64,000 nt of DNA from Clostridiales bacterium (GCA_022508305.1 JAFLVM010000001.1:685347-749346), one strand, 5' to 3'; positions 9,077 through 18,097 are shown, counted from the first letter of the stretch. Numbers and translations are program-made. The notes: generated by a model from the letters alone, not told the origin.

Positions 9077-10009
9077 TTATTTTTTTGCCAATTCTATCAG
9101 TTTAGCAAAGCGGTGATTAGCGCCGCTCTTAGATATGTGTAGCATGTCGGCTATCTCATCCAAGTTTGCCTCGGGGTACTTTTCCCTAAGTGTTGCAATG
9201 TCCTTGAGGTTGTCGGGCAGTCCGTCAAACACTCCCGTTTGGCGAAGCGTTGCAATTGCCTGAAGCTGCTTGGATGCGGCAGCAATACTCTTTTCGATAT
9301 TGGCGACGGTACAGTTGGTTTGTCGGTTGGAGGCGTTTCTGACGCTTCGCGCAACGAGTACGTTTTCCAAATTGAGTTTAGCGGACATGGCGTTTACGTA
9401 AACGAAGAAATCGGCTATTTTTTCGCTGTCCTTGAGGTAGAGAATGACGCCGTTTTTGCGCGGGGTGGAGCGGAATGACAGCTCGGAGTAAACTTCACTC
9501 ACCCTGTTGGCGAATGCGGAGTCGGTAAACCGAAGTTCCAAGTGGTACTTGGCTCTGTCTACGGCGTTACCGTCCAAAGTGTCGGTAGGAATCACCACCG
9601 AACCGCATGCAACGAACAATCCCTGCAAGAATGCGCGTAGACAGTCCTGTTCCGTTGGGAAAAGTGTCTCAATTTCGCCAAAAATCAGCGCGCCGTCACC
9701 GTCTCGAGAGGTAAGACCCAATTTTTCGCCAATAGCGCCGTCAAAGGTACACCGAAAAACCGTTTTTTTCTTAGAATTGACGCTGCTACTCATATCCGCA
9801 ACGACGTTTAGCTCCGAAAATGACAAATTTTGACAAATTTTCGCAAAATCGGCATTGTCACTTTCCAGACAAAAGGCGTAACCGCTACTGTCGAGAGTGA
9901 GAGAGCCAACGGACTTCAATACAGCAGTCAAAAAGGAGGCGGCAGAGCGCCCCTTTAAGTTTCTTGCCGATTTCAGTATTTCGCTTTTAACACTTTGAGA
10001 AAATGTCAC
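9077..10009 (-). CDS. whiA: DNA-binding protein WhiA
   Basis: A 310-residue WhiA homologue. The N-terminal half matches the LAGLIDADG-like fold (FLQGLFVACGSV, LELRFTDSAFAN). The C-terminal part is the WhiA helix-turn-helix: NCTVANIEKS, then LREKYPEANLDEIADML and ISKSGANHRFAKL. WhiA controls division and, in actinomycetes, sporulation genes; in Firmicutes it influences chromosome segregation and division. The GTG start at 10007-10009 has GAGGAAGAC upstream and lies inside the 3' end of murB (23-nt overlap), which indicates translational coupling. The usual Firmicutes neighbours (yvcK, rapZ) are not next to it here; murB and dnaE are. Confidence 0.93.
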   Translation of the reverse strand: MTFSQSVKSEILKSARNLKGRSAASFLTAVLKSVGSLTLDSSGYAFCLESDNADFAKICQNLSFSELNVVADMSSSVNSKKKTVFRCTFDGAIGEKLGLTSRDGDGALIFGEIETLFPTEQDCLRAFLQGLFVACGSVVIPTDTLDGNAVDRAKYHLELRFTDSAFANRVSEVYSELSFRSTPRKNGVILYLKDSEKIADFFVYVNAMSAKLNLENVLVARSVRNASNRQTNCTVANIEKSIAAASKQLQAIATLRQTGVFDGLPDNLKDIATLREKYPEANLDEIADMLHISKSGANHRFAKLIELAKK

Positions 10010-10925
10010 CGTCTTCCTCTGTAAAATTGATTAACTGCACTTCTCTTTTTACGCGCACTCCGTAGCGTTCCCAAAGAGTAGTCGCTACGTGCTGCAGTAC
10101 TAAGTATATATCTTTTGAGGTGGCTTTGTCAACGTTTATCACAAAACCCGCATGTTTGTTTGATACCTCGGCGCCGCCCACTCTGTAGCCCTTGAGACCC
10201 GCCTCGTCAATGAGCTTCGACACCGCAACGCTGTCGTGATAAAACACGCACCCTGCCGAGCGGTAGTTGAGGGGTTGACTCGCCGCTTTTGTTTCGCGCA
10301 TTTGCCGTATGCGTTCCTGCACCTCGTCGGGCATAGATGGCGTCAGCTTGAATTTCGCGGCAAGCACCGTGTAACCCTTTTGCTTGAAAATACTGTTCCT
10401 CTTTGACAGCTTACATTTACTTTTTTTAAACCATTTTCGCCTGTTATTATGTAAAAATTCCACCCCATGTAGAATTTTTTGCACGTCCTGACCGAAACAA
10501 CCAGCGTTTCCCACCACCGCGCCGCCCACCGTTGCAGGCAAGCACGCAAGAAATTCTCCGCCGCTTAGCCCCCGTTTTTGCAGTTCCTTGGCGAGCGTAA
10601 CCGTTGACGCGCCGGCGAATGCGTAGGCGTAATTTCCCTTGATTTTTATATCTGAAAGCTTGGTTGTCACCACCGCCACTCCGTCGTAATCGGAGTCGGC
10701 AGCAAGCACGTTGCTACCCTTGCCGAGCAGACAGTAGTCAACTTTTAGTTTGTTGAGCAGTCGCACGGTTTTTGTCAACTTCTTTATGCTGTCGGGGTAA
10801 AGAGTAAGCCTGATTTTTCCCCCTGTGCCGAAGGTCGTCAACTCGCTAAAGCTCTTGTCAAATTGCATTTCGACGGCGTATTTGCCCATTTTGAACAGTA
10901 TCAGCTGAAAAGTCTTGTCGTCCAT
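9987..10925 (-). CDS. murB: UDP-N-acetylenolpyruvoylglucosamine reductase
   Basis: A 312-residue flavoprotein that reduces UDP-GlcNAc-enolpyruvate to UDP-MurNAc in peptidoglycan synthesis. FAD-binding signatures are seen: TTFGTGGK near residue 30, LLGKGSNVL, and LPATVGGAVVGNAGCFG. The C-terminal substrate domain contains YRSAGCVF and GGAEVSNKHAGFVIN. The catalytic proton donor is usually Ser in GSVF; here the position is Cys (GCVF), which some MurB proteins also carry. One copy of the ATGGGGTGG word lies inside the gene at 10460-10468. It sits 13 bp after the gene at 10939 and overlaps whiA. Confidence 0.93.
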   Translation of the reverse strand: MDDKTFQLILFKMGKYAVEMQFDKSFSELTTFGTGGKIRLTLYPDSIKKLTKTVRLLNKLKVDYCLLGKGSNVLAADSDYDGVAVVTTKLSDIKIKGNYAYAFAGASTVTLAKELQKRGLSGGEFLACLPATVGGAVVGNAGCFGQDVQKILHGVEFLHNNRRKWFKKSKCKLSKRNSIFKQKGYTVLAAKFKLTPSMPDEVQERIRQMRETKAASQPLNYRSAGCVFYHDSVAVSKLIDEAGLKGYRVGGAEVSNKHAGFVINVDKATSKDIYLVLQHVATTLWERYGVRVKREVQLINFTEEDGDIFSKC

Positions 10926-10938
10926 ACTTTACTACCAA

Positions 10939-12090
10939 CTACATCAAAAGGGTGGAAAGCGCAGTTTCCCTCTGCTGAGCGATTGCGTCGGCATCGCCGA
11001 AGGCGTTGGGCACGTAGGCGGTCGCAAGAGCCCGTTCGCACTCTGCGTATCTGTCCAAAGTGTAAAAATTCGTTTGCAACACGGAAAACAGCGACAAATT
11101 GACAAGCGTGGACTGACATTCCTCGCTAAGCAAGTATTTGACGTATGCTACGCAGGCGTCCGTTTTGTCACCGCTGTTGGCAGAAATACCCACGTACTGC
11201 ACCAAGTCGGTGTAGTCGGTAAGGGGCGCAAAGCTAAGTTGCTCGATTTTGCCGTTACTTTCACGCTGCGACAGTCTGTACATATCCCGTTGCGTGCCGA
11301 GTAGCGTCACCGCCGTACGGTTGCCCACGAATTGCTCGTACGCCTGATATTGAGTGACCTCTTCCGACACCTTTGCCGTTCCCTTTCCGCCTGCAAGAGC
11401 TAAAGCAGTAAGCGGACTGTTGTAGGGCGTAAAGCCTGTGACAAGCGGCTGCAATTCCACCGTGTTTTTGCCTATTTTGCGAGTGTGGGTCTTGGTGAGA
11501 GCGCTTGAAACAAGTTGATCGGCTGTAAGCTGCTCCGTTCGCGCAAACAGACAGTACGCGCCCGAATACACGGGAAGGGCGTACTGCGCGCCGCCAATTT
11601 GTCCTGCAACAAGGAAATTCTCATTTACAAAACCCATATTTTCCGTAACAGGCGCAAGCTTGTCCTTGACGAGCACGCCCACTCCGCGAGAAAATGTAAT
11701 CAAATCGAAATTTTCGCCATTTTGAAGCTTGTCGGTAAGTTGCTCTACCGAAAGTGTTGTGACGTGCACGAACAAACCCGTGTGTACCTGTTCAAATTTA
11801 GCCGACTTGTTTATGAACCAACTTTCGCGACTGCCAACGCCGCCCTCGAACGTTTCCACGTTCCACAGTTCGATTATGCCCTTGTAAGTTGCAGGCGCTT
11901 GCTGCTGCGGCTTAACAGGTAAATTCGGCAAAGCCCAAGCTAAAGCTACCGCGCAAATCAACAGGACAATGACGACGGACAAGAATGGAAACTTCTTGCG
12001 ACGTTTTGTTTCCGCGCCAATTTTCTCAACCTTCTTTTCTTTTTTCTCACGTGGCTTAACAATTTTCCATTTACTCACGATTTTTTCCAC
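10939..12090 (-). CDS. Membrane-anchored extracellular solute-binding-like protein
   Basis: About 383 residues. A Lys/Arg-rich cytoplasmic N-terminus (residues 1-34) is followed by one transmembrane helix (about 35-55, rich in Val/Leu/Ile) and a long extracytoplasmic domain. That domain looks like a type-1 ABC substrate-binding protein: IIELWNVETFEGGVGSRESW, then FDLITFSRGVG, LPVYSGAYCLF and a late VKYLLSEECQS block. It has no lipobox Cys, so it is anchored by the helix. No permease is adjacent; murB follows after 13 bp. GTG codons at 12090 and 12078 are both possible starts. The upstream GGGGTGG (part of the repeated ATGGGGTGG word) could act as a ribosome-binding site for the second. Confidence 0.6.
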   Translation of the reverse strand: MEKIVSKWKIVKPREKKEKKVEKIGAETKRRKKFPFLSVVIVLLICAVALAWALPNLPVKPQQQAPATYKGIIELWNVETFEGGVGSRESWFINKSAKFEQVHTGLFVHVTTLSVEQLTDKLQNGENFDLITFSRGVGVLVKDKLAPVTENMGFVNENFLVAGQIGGAQYALPVYSGAYCLFARTEQLTADQLVSSALTKTHTRKIGKNTVELQPLVTGFTPYNSPLTALALAGGKGTAKVSEEVTQYQAYEQFVGNRTAVTLLGTQRDMYRLSQRESNGKIEQLSFAPLTDYTDLVQYVGISANSGDKTDACVAYVKYLLSEECQSTLVNLSLFSVLQTNFYTLDRYAECERALATAYVPNAFGDADAIAQQRETALSTLLM

Positions 12091-12296
12091 CCCATATTGT
12101 TTTTTTGCATTTTTACGCTACTATTTGCGTTACGTAAAAACACTTTGACAGTACTAAAATATGCTTGACGTTTGCTTTAACTGCTGTTGCTAACTAAGTT
12201 ATATTCGGCGTTTTTGTCGATATATAAAAATTTTATTTCAAATCAAGGGATGAAAAAACATCTTTTTGCTATACTACGACGCGAAAAAAGTGACTA

Positions 12297-12325
12297 TTTA
12301 CAAACGGTACTCTTTCCTATATAAT
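12297..12325 (+). promoter_or_regulatory. Sigma-A promoter for the SLC45-like permease
   Basis: TTTACA (12297-12302) and TATAAT (12320-12325) with a 17 bp spacer. The start lies about 10 bp downstream, ahead of an AGAGGGGG ribosome-binding site. The remainder of 12091-12296 is AT-rich and I see no other element in it. Confidence 0.7.
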
Positions 12326-12367
12326 ATAATTGCTATATGCAAATACGTAATGAAAAGAGGGGGTAAG

Positions 12368-14218
12368 ATGAAACTCAATTACAAACGCACAATTCTTGTC
12401 GGTTTCGCGTTCTTTTTGATTAGCGCGTTCTGGCAAGCGTACGACACCATTATCCCACTTATGCTCACCAACAAGTTCGGTCTAAACCAATTTTGGTCGG
12501 GCGTAATAATGTCACTGGACAACATTTTGGCTCTGTTCATGCTGCCGCTGTTTGGCGCGCTGTCGGACAAAAAAGACACCCGCTTCGGCAAGCGCACACC
12601 CTTTATCGTAGCGGGCGCGATTGCTGCAATCATTTGCTTTATGAGTTTGACGTTCGTGGATGCGGCGCAACTCAAAAAGATTGAAGTCGCCAACGCCGAA
12701 ACGTTCTGGACTATGACGGAAGTCAGAGACGGACAGGAAGAGCTAATACTTGTGGAAAACAGAGAGTACAACGGCATCACTAACAACAGCGTTACTCCTC
12801 AGTACACAGTTCGCGACTACGCAGCGAAGATTTACTACAACAAAACGTACGACCAACTGTCCGCAGAGGAAAAGACTTCTCTCGAAAATTGGTACAAAGG
12901 CGAACTGAACGAAAACACCGTCTACGTGTACGTCAAACCGCACAAGGACGCCGACGGCAACGTGGTCGGGGAAAGCTACAGGCTGTGCTACACCAAGGAG
13001 GTTGACGGCAAGGACAAGCTCTTCTACGTGGACACGAACGAGGCGGTAGGTAGCGACGTCCTCACCACAAACGCCTTCTCCTCGCTCGTATCTGAAGCGC
13101 GTTCTCAATTTGCAGCAGGTGTTACTAAAGGCAACTTGTGGGTTCTTGCCATATTCATCATTGTACTGTTGATGGTGCTGATTTCCATGGCAACCTTCCG
13201 CTCACCCGCGGTGGCGCTGATGCCGGACGTCACGATAAAGCCTCTCCGAAGCAAGGGCAATGCGGTAATCAACCTCATGGGCACGGCAGGCGGATTGCTC
13301 GTATTGGTACTGGGCATGCTGTTCGGTACGGGCAAAGTCGTAAACCAAATAATGAACTACACTTGGTTCGTTGCGGCGGTGTGCGGAATTATGCTTGTAG
13401 CCCTCATAGTGTTTATGTTTACCGTCAAAGAAAAACGCTGGAATGCCGAAATGCTTGAAGCGCAGGCGGTACTTGACGCAGAGGAGGAAGAAAAGGAAAA
13501 AGAGAAAGAAAACGCAGCAAAGAGCGACACGGCTGCAGAAGCTACGGACAGTCAAACTACCGCCACCACTGCCGAAGTTACTGCGCCGAAAAAGGACAGG
13601 CTGCCCAAAGACAAGTTGATTTCACTCATACTGATACTTGCATCCGTTGCTTTGTGGTTTACAGGCTACAACGCAATTACAAGTAAGTACAGTGTGTACG
13701 CTGTCAACGTTCTCAACAAGGACTACAACACCACGCTCATGATTGCTCAGGGCGCAGCGATAATTTCTTACATACCCGTAGGCTTCTTAGCAAGCAAGAT
13801 CGGTCGCAAAAAGTCCATTCTCATAGGAATAGGTCTGCTTACAGGCGCGTTTGCGGGAGCGATATTCATCACCGCATCGTCACCCGCGTGGCTGCTGTGG
13901 ATACTTTTTGCGTTGGCAGGCATAGGCTGGGCTACAATCAACGTCAACAGCTTCCCCATGGTCGTAGAGCTTGCAAAAGGTAGCACTATCGGAAAATATA
14001 CAGGCTACTACTACACGGCAAGCATGGCGGCGCAGGTCATCACCCCGATACTAAGCGGCGCGTTAATGGACGCAATGGGAACGATGTCAATACTGTTCCC
14101 CTACGGAGCGATATTCGCTGCGGCGTCGTTTGTGACAATGCTGTTCGTCAAGCACGGTGACAGTAAGCCCGAAACAGCCAAAGACAAGATGGAAATGCTC
14201 GCAGGCGCAGACGACTGA
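12368..14218 (+). CDS. MFS permease, SLC45/sugar-transporter-like, with large extracytoplasmic insert
   Basis: 616 residues from the ATG at 12368. The first helices (AFWQAYDTIIPLML, then GALSDKKDTRFGKRTPFI) match the MFS sugar permeases related to GPH/SLC45, with the RxGKRxP cytoplasmic signature between TM2 and TM3. After TM4 comes about 170 residues of soluble sequence (roughly 105-275 from this start), rich in Asp, Glu, Tyr and Thr. A second, highly charged Glu/Lys-then-Thr/Ala linker (EEEEKEKEKE) separates the two MFS halves. The second half keeps IGRKKSILIG between helices. The likely role is proton- or cation-coupled uptake of a sugar; the substrate is unknown. It is followed by a strong terminator. 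Confidence 0.8.
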   Translation: MKLNYKRTILVGFAFFLISAFWQAYDTIIPLMLTNKFGLNQFWSGVIMSLDNILALFMLPLFGALSDKKDTRFGKRTPFIVAGAIAAIICFMSLTFVDAAQLKKIEVANAETFWTMTEVRDGQEELILVENREYNGITNNSVTPQYTVRDYAAKIYYNKTYDQLSAEEKTSLENWYKGELNENTVYVYVKPHKDADGNVVGESYRLCYTKEVDGKDKLFYVDTNEAVGSDVLTTNAFSSLVSEARSQFAAGVTKGNLWVLAIFIIVLLMVLISMATFRSPAVALMPDVTIKPLRSKGNAVINLMGTAGGLLVLVLGMLFGTGKVVNQIMNYTWFVAAVCGIMLVALIVFMFTVKEKRWNAEMLEAQAVLDAEEEEKEKEKENAAKSDTAAEATDSQTTATTAEVTAPKKDRLPKDKLISLILILASVALWFTGYNAITSKYSVYAVNVLNKDYNTTLMIAQGAAIISYIPVGFLASKIGRKKSILIGIGLLTGAFAGAIFITASSPAWLLWILFALAGIGWATINVNSFPMVVELAKGSTIGKYTGYYYTASMAAQVITPILSGALMDAMGTMSILFPYGAIFAAASFVTMLFVKHGDSKPETAKDKMEMLAGADD

Positions 14219-14304
14219 CACCTTGCCGCCACTCGCCGTGGAGGCAGGTAGGGGCGCGATTTTGCAAAATTTCCACCCCATTTAACAGTTTAATTAATTA
14301 ACAC

Positions 14305-14345
14305 AAAAAAGGCAGATACTCGATGAGGTATCTGCCTTGTTGTTA
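14305..14345. terminator. Strong bidirectional terminator
   Basis: Stem GGCAGATAC (from 14311) with GTATCTGCC (to 14336) and loop TCGATGAG. It has a T-run on the minus side (TTTTTT) and TTGTTGTT on the plus side. It serves the permease and the eetB/pyridoxal-kinase operon. Confidence 0.9.
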
Positions 14346-14490
14346 GAAGTGTATTTTTGATATTAAGCATCGAAGAGTAAGGTCATTCTTGTTTATCGAT
14401 ATTCCGATAATGCTTGTACAAAACAGTTCAACTATAAGCAAGGGGGTTACGCTACTTAGCAATCTAAGGTTTTGTGTGAATACCAGAGCC
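14346..14490 (-). other. 145-nt structured 3' untranslated region or possible small RNA
   Basis: The sequence between the kinase stop codon and the terminator holds no plausible gene. On the minus strand it can form AAGCAT...ATGCTT enclosing a TTATCG/CGATAA hairpin, directly before the terminator. It could be a processed 3' UTR small RNA or plain leader-less trailer. I do not recognise a known RNA family. Confidence 0.25.
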
Positions 14491-15309
14491 TCACAGTAAG
14501 TCAATTACTTTGGCAAACTCTACTCCAAAGCGGCGGTCTGAACAGGTGGTTGCTCGAGCCGCTTTCTCCACAAAGTTTGCCGCAACCTGCGTGGCTGTGA
14601 GCAAGCTGTGCCCGTTGAGCAATTCGCCCAATACTACCGAGCTGAAAACGTCGCCCGTACCCGAGTAGGTGACTTCTACACGCTCGTTGGTAACGAAATA
14701 ACGGTTGTTTCCGTCCAAAACAACGTTGCCAAGCAGCTTGCCGCACTCAATTCCCGTAATTACGGCGCTTTTTGCCCCCGTTTTAGTCAAAAAATCGGTA
14801 AAAACCTCACCGCAGGTCGCCAAGAACGTGGGTTCATTGCTACGGTTGACTAATTCAGCATAGTTTATTCCCGCAAGTAAACAAGCCTCTGTGAGATTGG
14901 GCGTAATACAGTCGGCTAACGTCACGAGGCGTTTCATGTTCTGCAAATAGGCGTCGTCAAACACGGGGTACAGCTTGCCGTTGTCGCCCATGATTGGGTC
15001 TACGAGTTTGCAAACTTCTTTGCTTGGAAAACGGCTCACAACGCTTGTGACGCCTTGTAAAACCTCGCCGTCATTGCCAAAACCGACGTAAATTGCGTCG
15101 GGAATACGATTTGCAAGTAATCTGTCGGAAAATTGCACTATTTCACTGTTACGCTGCGCCGCAAAGTTGCCAAATCCCGTCTGGCAGGAGTAGCTTGCAG
15201 TGACGATTGGCATACAGTAGTGACCTAATTTTGTAAAAATGGGCAAATTTGCCGCCATTGAGCAGTTACCAAGCCCCGATATATCGTTGTAAATGAGAAT
15301 ATTTTTCAT
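14491..15309 (-). CDS. Pyridoxamine/pyridoxal kinase-like protein
   Basis: 272 residues of the PfkB/ribokinase-fold pyridoxal kinase family. Features are ILIYNDISGLGNCS at the N-terminus (substrate-binding loop), VKLVDPIMGDNG-type sequence (VDPIMGDNGKLY), TPNLTEACLL, and the ATP-site anion hole block VTYSGTGDVFSSVVLG with the catalytic Asp. It should phosphorylate pyridoxal, pyridoxamine or a related pyrimidine. Its ATG overlaps the stop codon of the upstream EetB-like gene by 4 nt (ATGA) and has GAGGAAAA upstream, so the two are coupled. That association with an electron-transfer module is unexpected. A terminator follows at 14311-14336. Confidence 0.8.
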   Translation of the reverse strand: MKNILIYNDISGLGNCSMAANLPIFTKLGHYCMPIVTASYSCQTGFGNFAAQRNSEIVQFSDRLLANRIPDAIYVGFGNDGEVLQGVTSVVSRFPSKEVCKLVDPIMGDNGKLYPVFDDAYLQNMKRLVTLADCITPNLTEACLLAGINYAELVNRSNEPTFLATCGEVFTDFLTKTGAKSAVITGIECGKLLGNVVLDGNNRYFVTNERVEVTYSGTGDVFSSVVLGELLNGHSLLTATQVAANFVEKAARATTCSDRRFGVEFAKVIDLL

Positions 15310-15905
15310 TTTTCCTCTTTTTGTTCCTCGACAGGTTGTTCCGTTTGCGGCTCATTCGGCGCAAAGTCCGCAACGCTGACAAACACTCTCGTCGGCACGG
15401 TACGCAAAATAAACCACACGGCAAAGCCCACTATTACACCAGCAAGTACTCCAATAAGCGCCAACCAAGGCATATACGCAAACATTTGAGGTGTGTTACT
15501 GACAAGGCAAAAGACCACGTTTTGCGTAACGTTGTGCATCACTGCCGCCACCACCGAAATTGCCACAATACTCACCTTGGGGTAGACAAATTCCACCAAA
15601 ACCGTAGAAACGATCACGCTGACAAGTCCTGCCGTCATGCTGTACAGCAAAGTAGAAATATTGCCCGTAAACACGCTGCCCAACGTTGTGCGAACCACTA
15701 CGAGTATCACCGCTTCGGTCGGTCCCAACACGAAAAGCGCCAAAAGTGAAAACACGTTGGAAAGCCCCATCTTTGCGCCGGGCAAAAACAGGGGTGGGAA
15801 AAGGCTCTCAATCATAAACGTGATGAGGCTCATTGCCGTAAGCACCGCGAGAGTTGCAAGGCGCTTGGCGCTAAAAAATGAAGTTTTATTATTTATTTTT
15901 TTCAT
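15306..15905 (-). CDS. eetB: Gx transporter family membrane protein, EetB-like
   Basis: 199 residues with about five or six transmembrane helices, ending in an acidic/Gln-rich tail. The segment GAKMGLSNVFSLLALFVLG and VVVRTTLGSVFTGN are hallmarks of the Gx transporter family (formerly 'heptaprenyl diphosphate synthase component I', Pfam Hpre_diP_synt_I). In Listeria and Lactiplantibacillus, EetB pairs with the NusG-II protein EetA in flavin-based extracellular electron transfer. Here the preceding gene carries a NusG-II domain 54 bp upstream, which supports that role. There is no clear SD, and translation of the next gene is coupled to it. Confidence 0.82.
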   Translation of the reverse strand: MKKINNKTSFFSAKRLATLAVLTAMSLITFMIESLFPPLFLPGAKMGLSNVFSLLALFVLGPTEAVILVVVRTTLGSVFTGNISTLLYSMTAGLVSVIVSTVLVEFVYPKVSIVAISVVAAVMHNVTQNVVFCLVSNTPQMFAYMPWLALIGVLAGVIVGFAVWFILRTVPTRVFVSVADFAPNEPQTEQPVEEQKEEK

Positions 15906-15959
15906 CTTTTTTATTCTATATGTGCGAGGAGTTAGAAGCGAGGCTTTTAATTCCTTGTC

Positions 15960-18038
15960 TCACTGTGTAATTACTTTTAGCCTGTTCGGGCTACAAATGA
16001 TAGAACCGCCGGAACGCTCGATTGCGGGGAAATTGCGCACACATTCCTTGCTGTACCCGCAAACGGACTCAATCATCTTGACGGAAGCATTGCGTCCAAG
16101 GGTAATCAACATAGTGTTGAAATGTGGTTCGCCGTCAATTTCCCTTGTGAAAGTCACCTCCACACCCTCGTCAGTGTGTTTTACGTCCACAGTCCATCCG
16201 TTTTTGTTTTCGGTGTTGACGTATCCCTCTCGGCGGATTACGTTGTAGACGTAAAGAGTTTCGCCCGTTTCTTCGTCAATGACGTTGATAATTTGCATTT
16301 GCGCGTCTTCCGTGTCGAACAAAAACACGTAAAACAGCACCAATATTACCAAAACCACGCCAACGTACACCATGACGTCCAACACCTTGAAGGGCTTGTC
16401 CTTCTTGGCGTTTTGCACGTTGGTTGCCGTACGGGATTTGCCGCGAACAAAGTGATAAACGACAAGAGCCACCGCTGCTGCCCCGAGCAAAGAACCGATA
16501 ACAATCAACCACGTCTTGTAGCTGTCGTTTGTCGGGTTGTCAAATTTAGCGTCGGCATCGTAGTAGAATTTGCCCGTTTCGCTGTTGAACTTTAGCGCCC
16601 AGCCGAATTGACCGAAGTTGTCGCTGAGGGGAGTAACCTCCTCCTCGCTAAAATTTGACAGCAGCTGCATTCTGTTGTCCAGCGTTTGGTACTGCACGAC
16701 AATCTTGATGTCGTTGTCCTTGAGGTAGCCGTTGACAAAGTCCACGATGGCATCGCGCCCCATTACGGTGAGCGCCGTAGTGAGACAGTCGCCCTTAGTA
16801 GCCCAAAACTCGCCCTTTTCTTCGGGAACCACTACCATAACGGACTTAACTCCCGTTTGCGCGGGCGCGCCTGTTGCGCCGTCGATAATATGCGCGTAAT
16901 CTACGCCGTCAACGGAGTACCTGCGCATATTTTGTCCGCTTGTGGATACGCTTGACTTACCTATTTGTACCTGCAACAAATTTGTGTACGACGCAAAAGC
17001 GTTTTCCATGTTCAGGTTGGTTTTGCCGCCGTCGCGTCCTAAACCCGTGACAATGCTGCTTGAACCGGCGTTTACGTAATAGCGGTCAATGCTACTTTTT
17101 GCAATCATCTGACGCGCAAGGTCAACCGCGTAGCCTTTCGCAATACCGCCAAGGTCAATCCACTGTTCAAGGCTTTCTCCGTCCACAACGGCGGGCGAAA
17201 CGTTCTTCGTAACGAAGTATTTGCCCTCTTTTTTCTCCAATGTTACCGCATCTTGAGAAAAATTTGTGAACATGGGGTCGGAAAACGCGTCAATATACTT
17301 TTCTTCAGGTAGAGGGTAACTGAATCCCTCTTCGCTCCACTTTCGGTCGTAGGTCTCACCGTAGTTGCGGTAGGTGTACACGCGGGAAGAAAATCCCCAC
17401 AAGTCAACGAGTCGGTACACCGCAGGGTTAAATGCGCCATTCGTGTCGTCGTACATTTCGCGGGCAAGCTCAAGCATCCTGTAGGTGTCGTAGGAAATTT
17501 CCACCGTTTCATACTGCTTTGCCACGTTGTAACGGTACACGTCGGAAAGGGGCAGTTTGTTTTCACCCTCGCCCGAGCCGTCGTAGATTGTGTTAGCGTA
17601 GCCGTCCACCGCGTCAATCATCAAGCTAATTTCACTAAACAGACGTATAACCTCGTTGCGGCGCGCAAGCTGACTTGCCGACAGCTGCGCATTCAAATCG
17701 CTGATGTCAAAATCTATCTTGAATTGCTCGGAAGAATAGACCTCCGAAAAAACCTGTATGCCGCTGTAACCGAAATAGTAACCCCTGAAACGCACGCCAA
17801 TTGGCGCGCCATTGTTGAGAATCCTGTACAGGTACACTGTGTTGCCTCCCACCTCGAAGCTTACGCCCTTGCCGTAAAGGAAATCGTCAACGGGAGTAAA
17901 CTCGATGTTAGAGACGTCGCACCCATTTTCCGTATCTGCGTAAGCCAAATTGCCGCCGTCCAACACAGTCAAACAGCAGAACGCAACGAGGCTACACAGT
18001 AGCAATATGGAAAAAATTGTGTACAGCGACTTTTTCAT
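15960..18038 (-). CDS. FAD:protein FMN transferase (ApbE/FmnB) fused to EetA-like NusG domain II
   Basis: 692 residues. A signal/anchor helix (1-33) is followed by an extracytoplasmic ApbE domain (about 110-480) with IDLGGIAKGYAVD, YVNAGSSSIVTGLG, VSTSGQNMRR and YAHIIDGATGAPAQ, the FAD/Mg-binding and catalytic blocks. Two transmembrane helices (about 508-530 and 548-568) flank a short basic cytoplasmic loop. The last ~115 residues form a NusG domain II: MQIINVIDEETG, then ESVCGYSKECVRNFP, SGGSIICSPNRL. ApbE transfers FMN onto Thr/Ser of extracytosolic proteins, and NusG-II proteins (EetA) take electrons from the membrane. Here both are one polypeptide, placed directly ahead of eetB. Confidence 0.85.
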   Translation of the reverse strand: MKKSLYTIFSILLLCSLVAFCCLTVLDGGNLAYADTENGCDVSNIEFTPVDDFLYGKGVSFEVGGNTVYLYRILNNGAPIGVRFRGYYFGYSGIQVFSEVYSSEQFKIDFDISDLNAQLSASQLARRNEVIRLFSEISLMIDAVDGYANTIYDGSGEGENKLPLSDVYRYNVAKQYETVEISYDTYRMLELAREMYDDTNGAFNPAVYRLVDLWGFSSRVYTYRNYGETYDRKWSEEGFSYPLPEEKYIDAFSDPMFTNFSQDAVTLEKKEGKYFVTKNVSPAVVDGESLEQWIDLGGIAKGYAVDLARQMIAKSSIDRYYVNAGSSSIVTGLGRDGGKTNLNMENAFASYTNLLQVQIGKSSVSTSGQNMRRYSVDGVDYAHIIDGATGAPAQTGVKSVMVVVPEEKGEFWATKGDCLTTALTVMGRDAIVDFVNGYLKDNDIKIVVQYQTLDNRMQLLSNFSEEEVTPLSDNFGQFGWALKFNSETGKFYYDADAKFDNPTNDSYKTWLIVIGSLLGAAAVALVVYHFVRGKSRTATNVQNAKKDKPFKVLDVMVYVGVVLVILVLFYVFLFDTEDAQMQIINVIDEETGETLYVYNVIRREGYVNTENKNGWTVDVKHTDEGVEVTFTREIDGEPHFNTMLITLGRNASVKMIESVCGYSKECVRNFPAIERSGGSIICSPNRLKVITQ

Positions 18039-18053
18039 ATAAATACCATAAAG

Positions 18054-18082
18054 ATTTTACTATATTTGCGGTATTTTGGCAA
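18054..18082 (-). promoter_or_regulatory. Promoter for the ApbE-EetA/EetB/kinase operon
   Basis: Minus-strand TTGCCA (18077-18082) and TAAAAT (18054-18059), 17 bp apart, immediately upstream of the fusion gene. Confidence 0.6.
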
Positions 18083-18097
18083 CAATTCTTGATTTAC

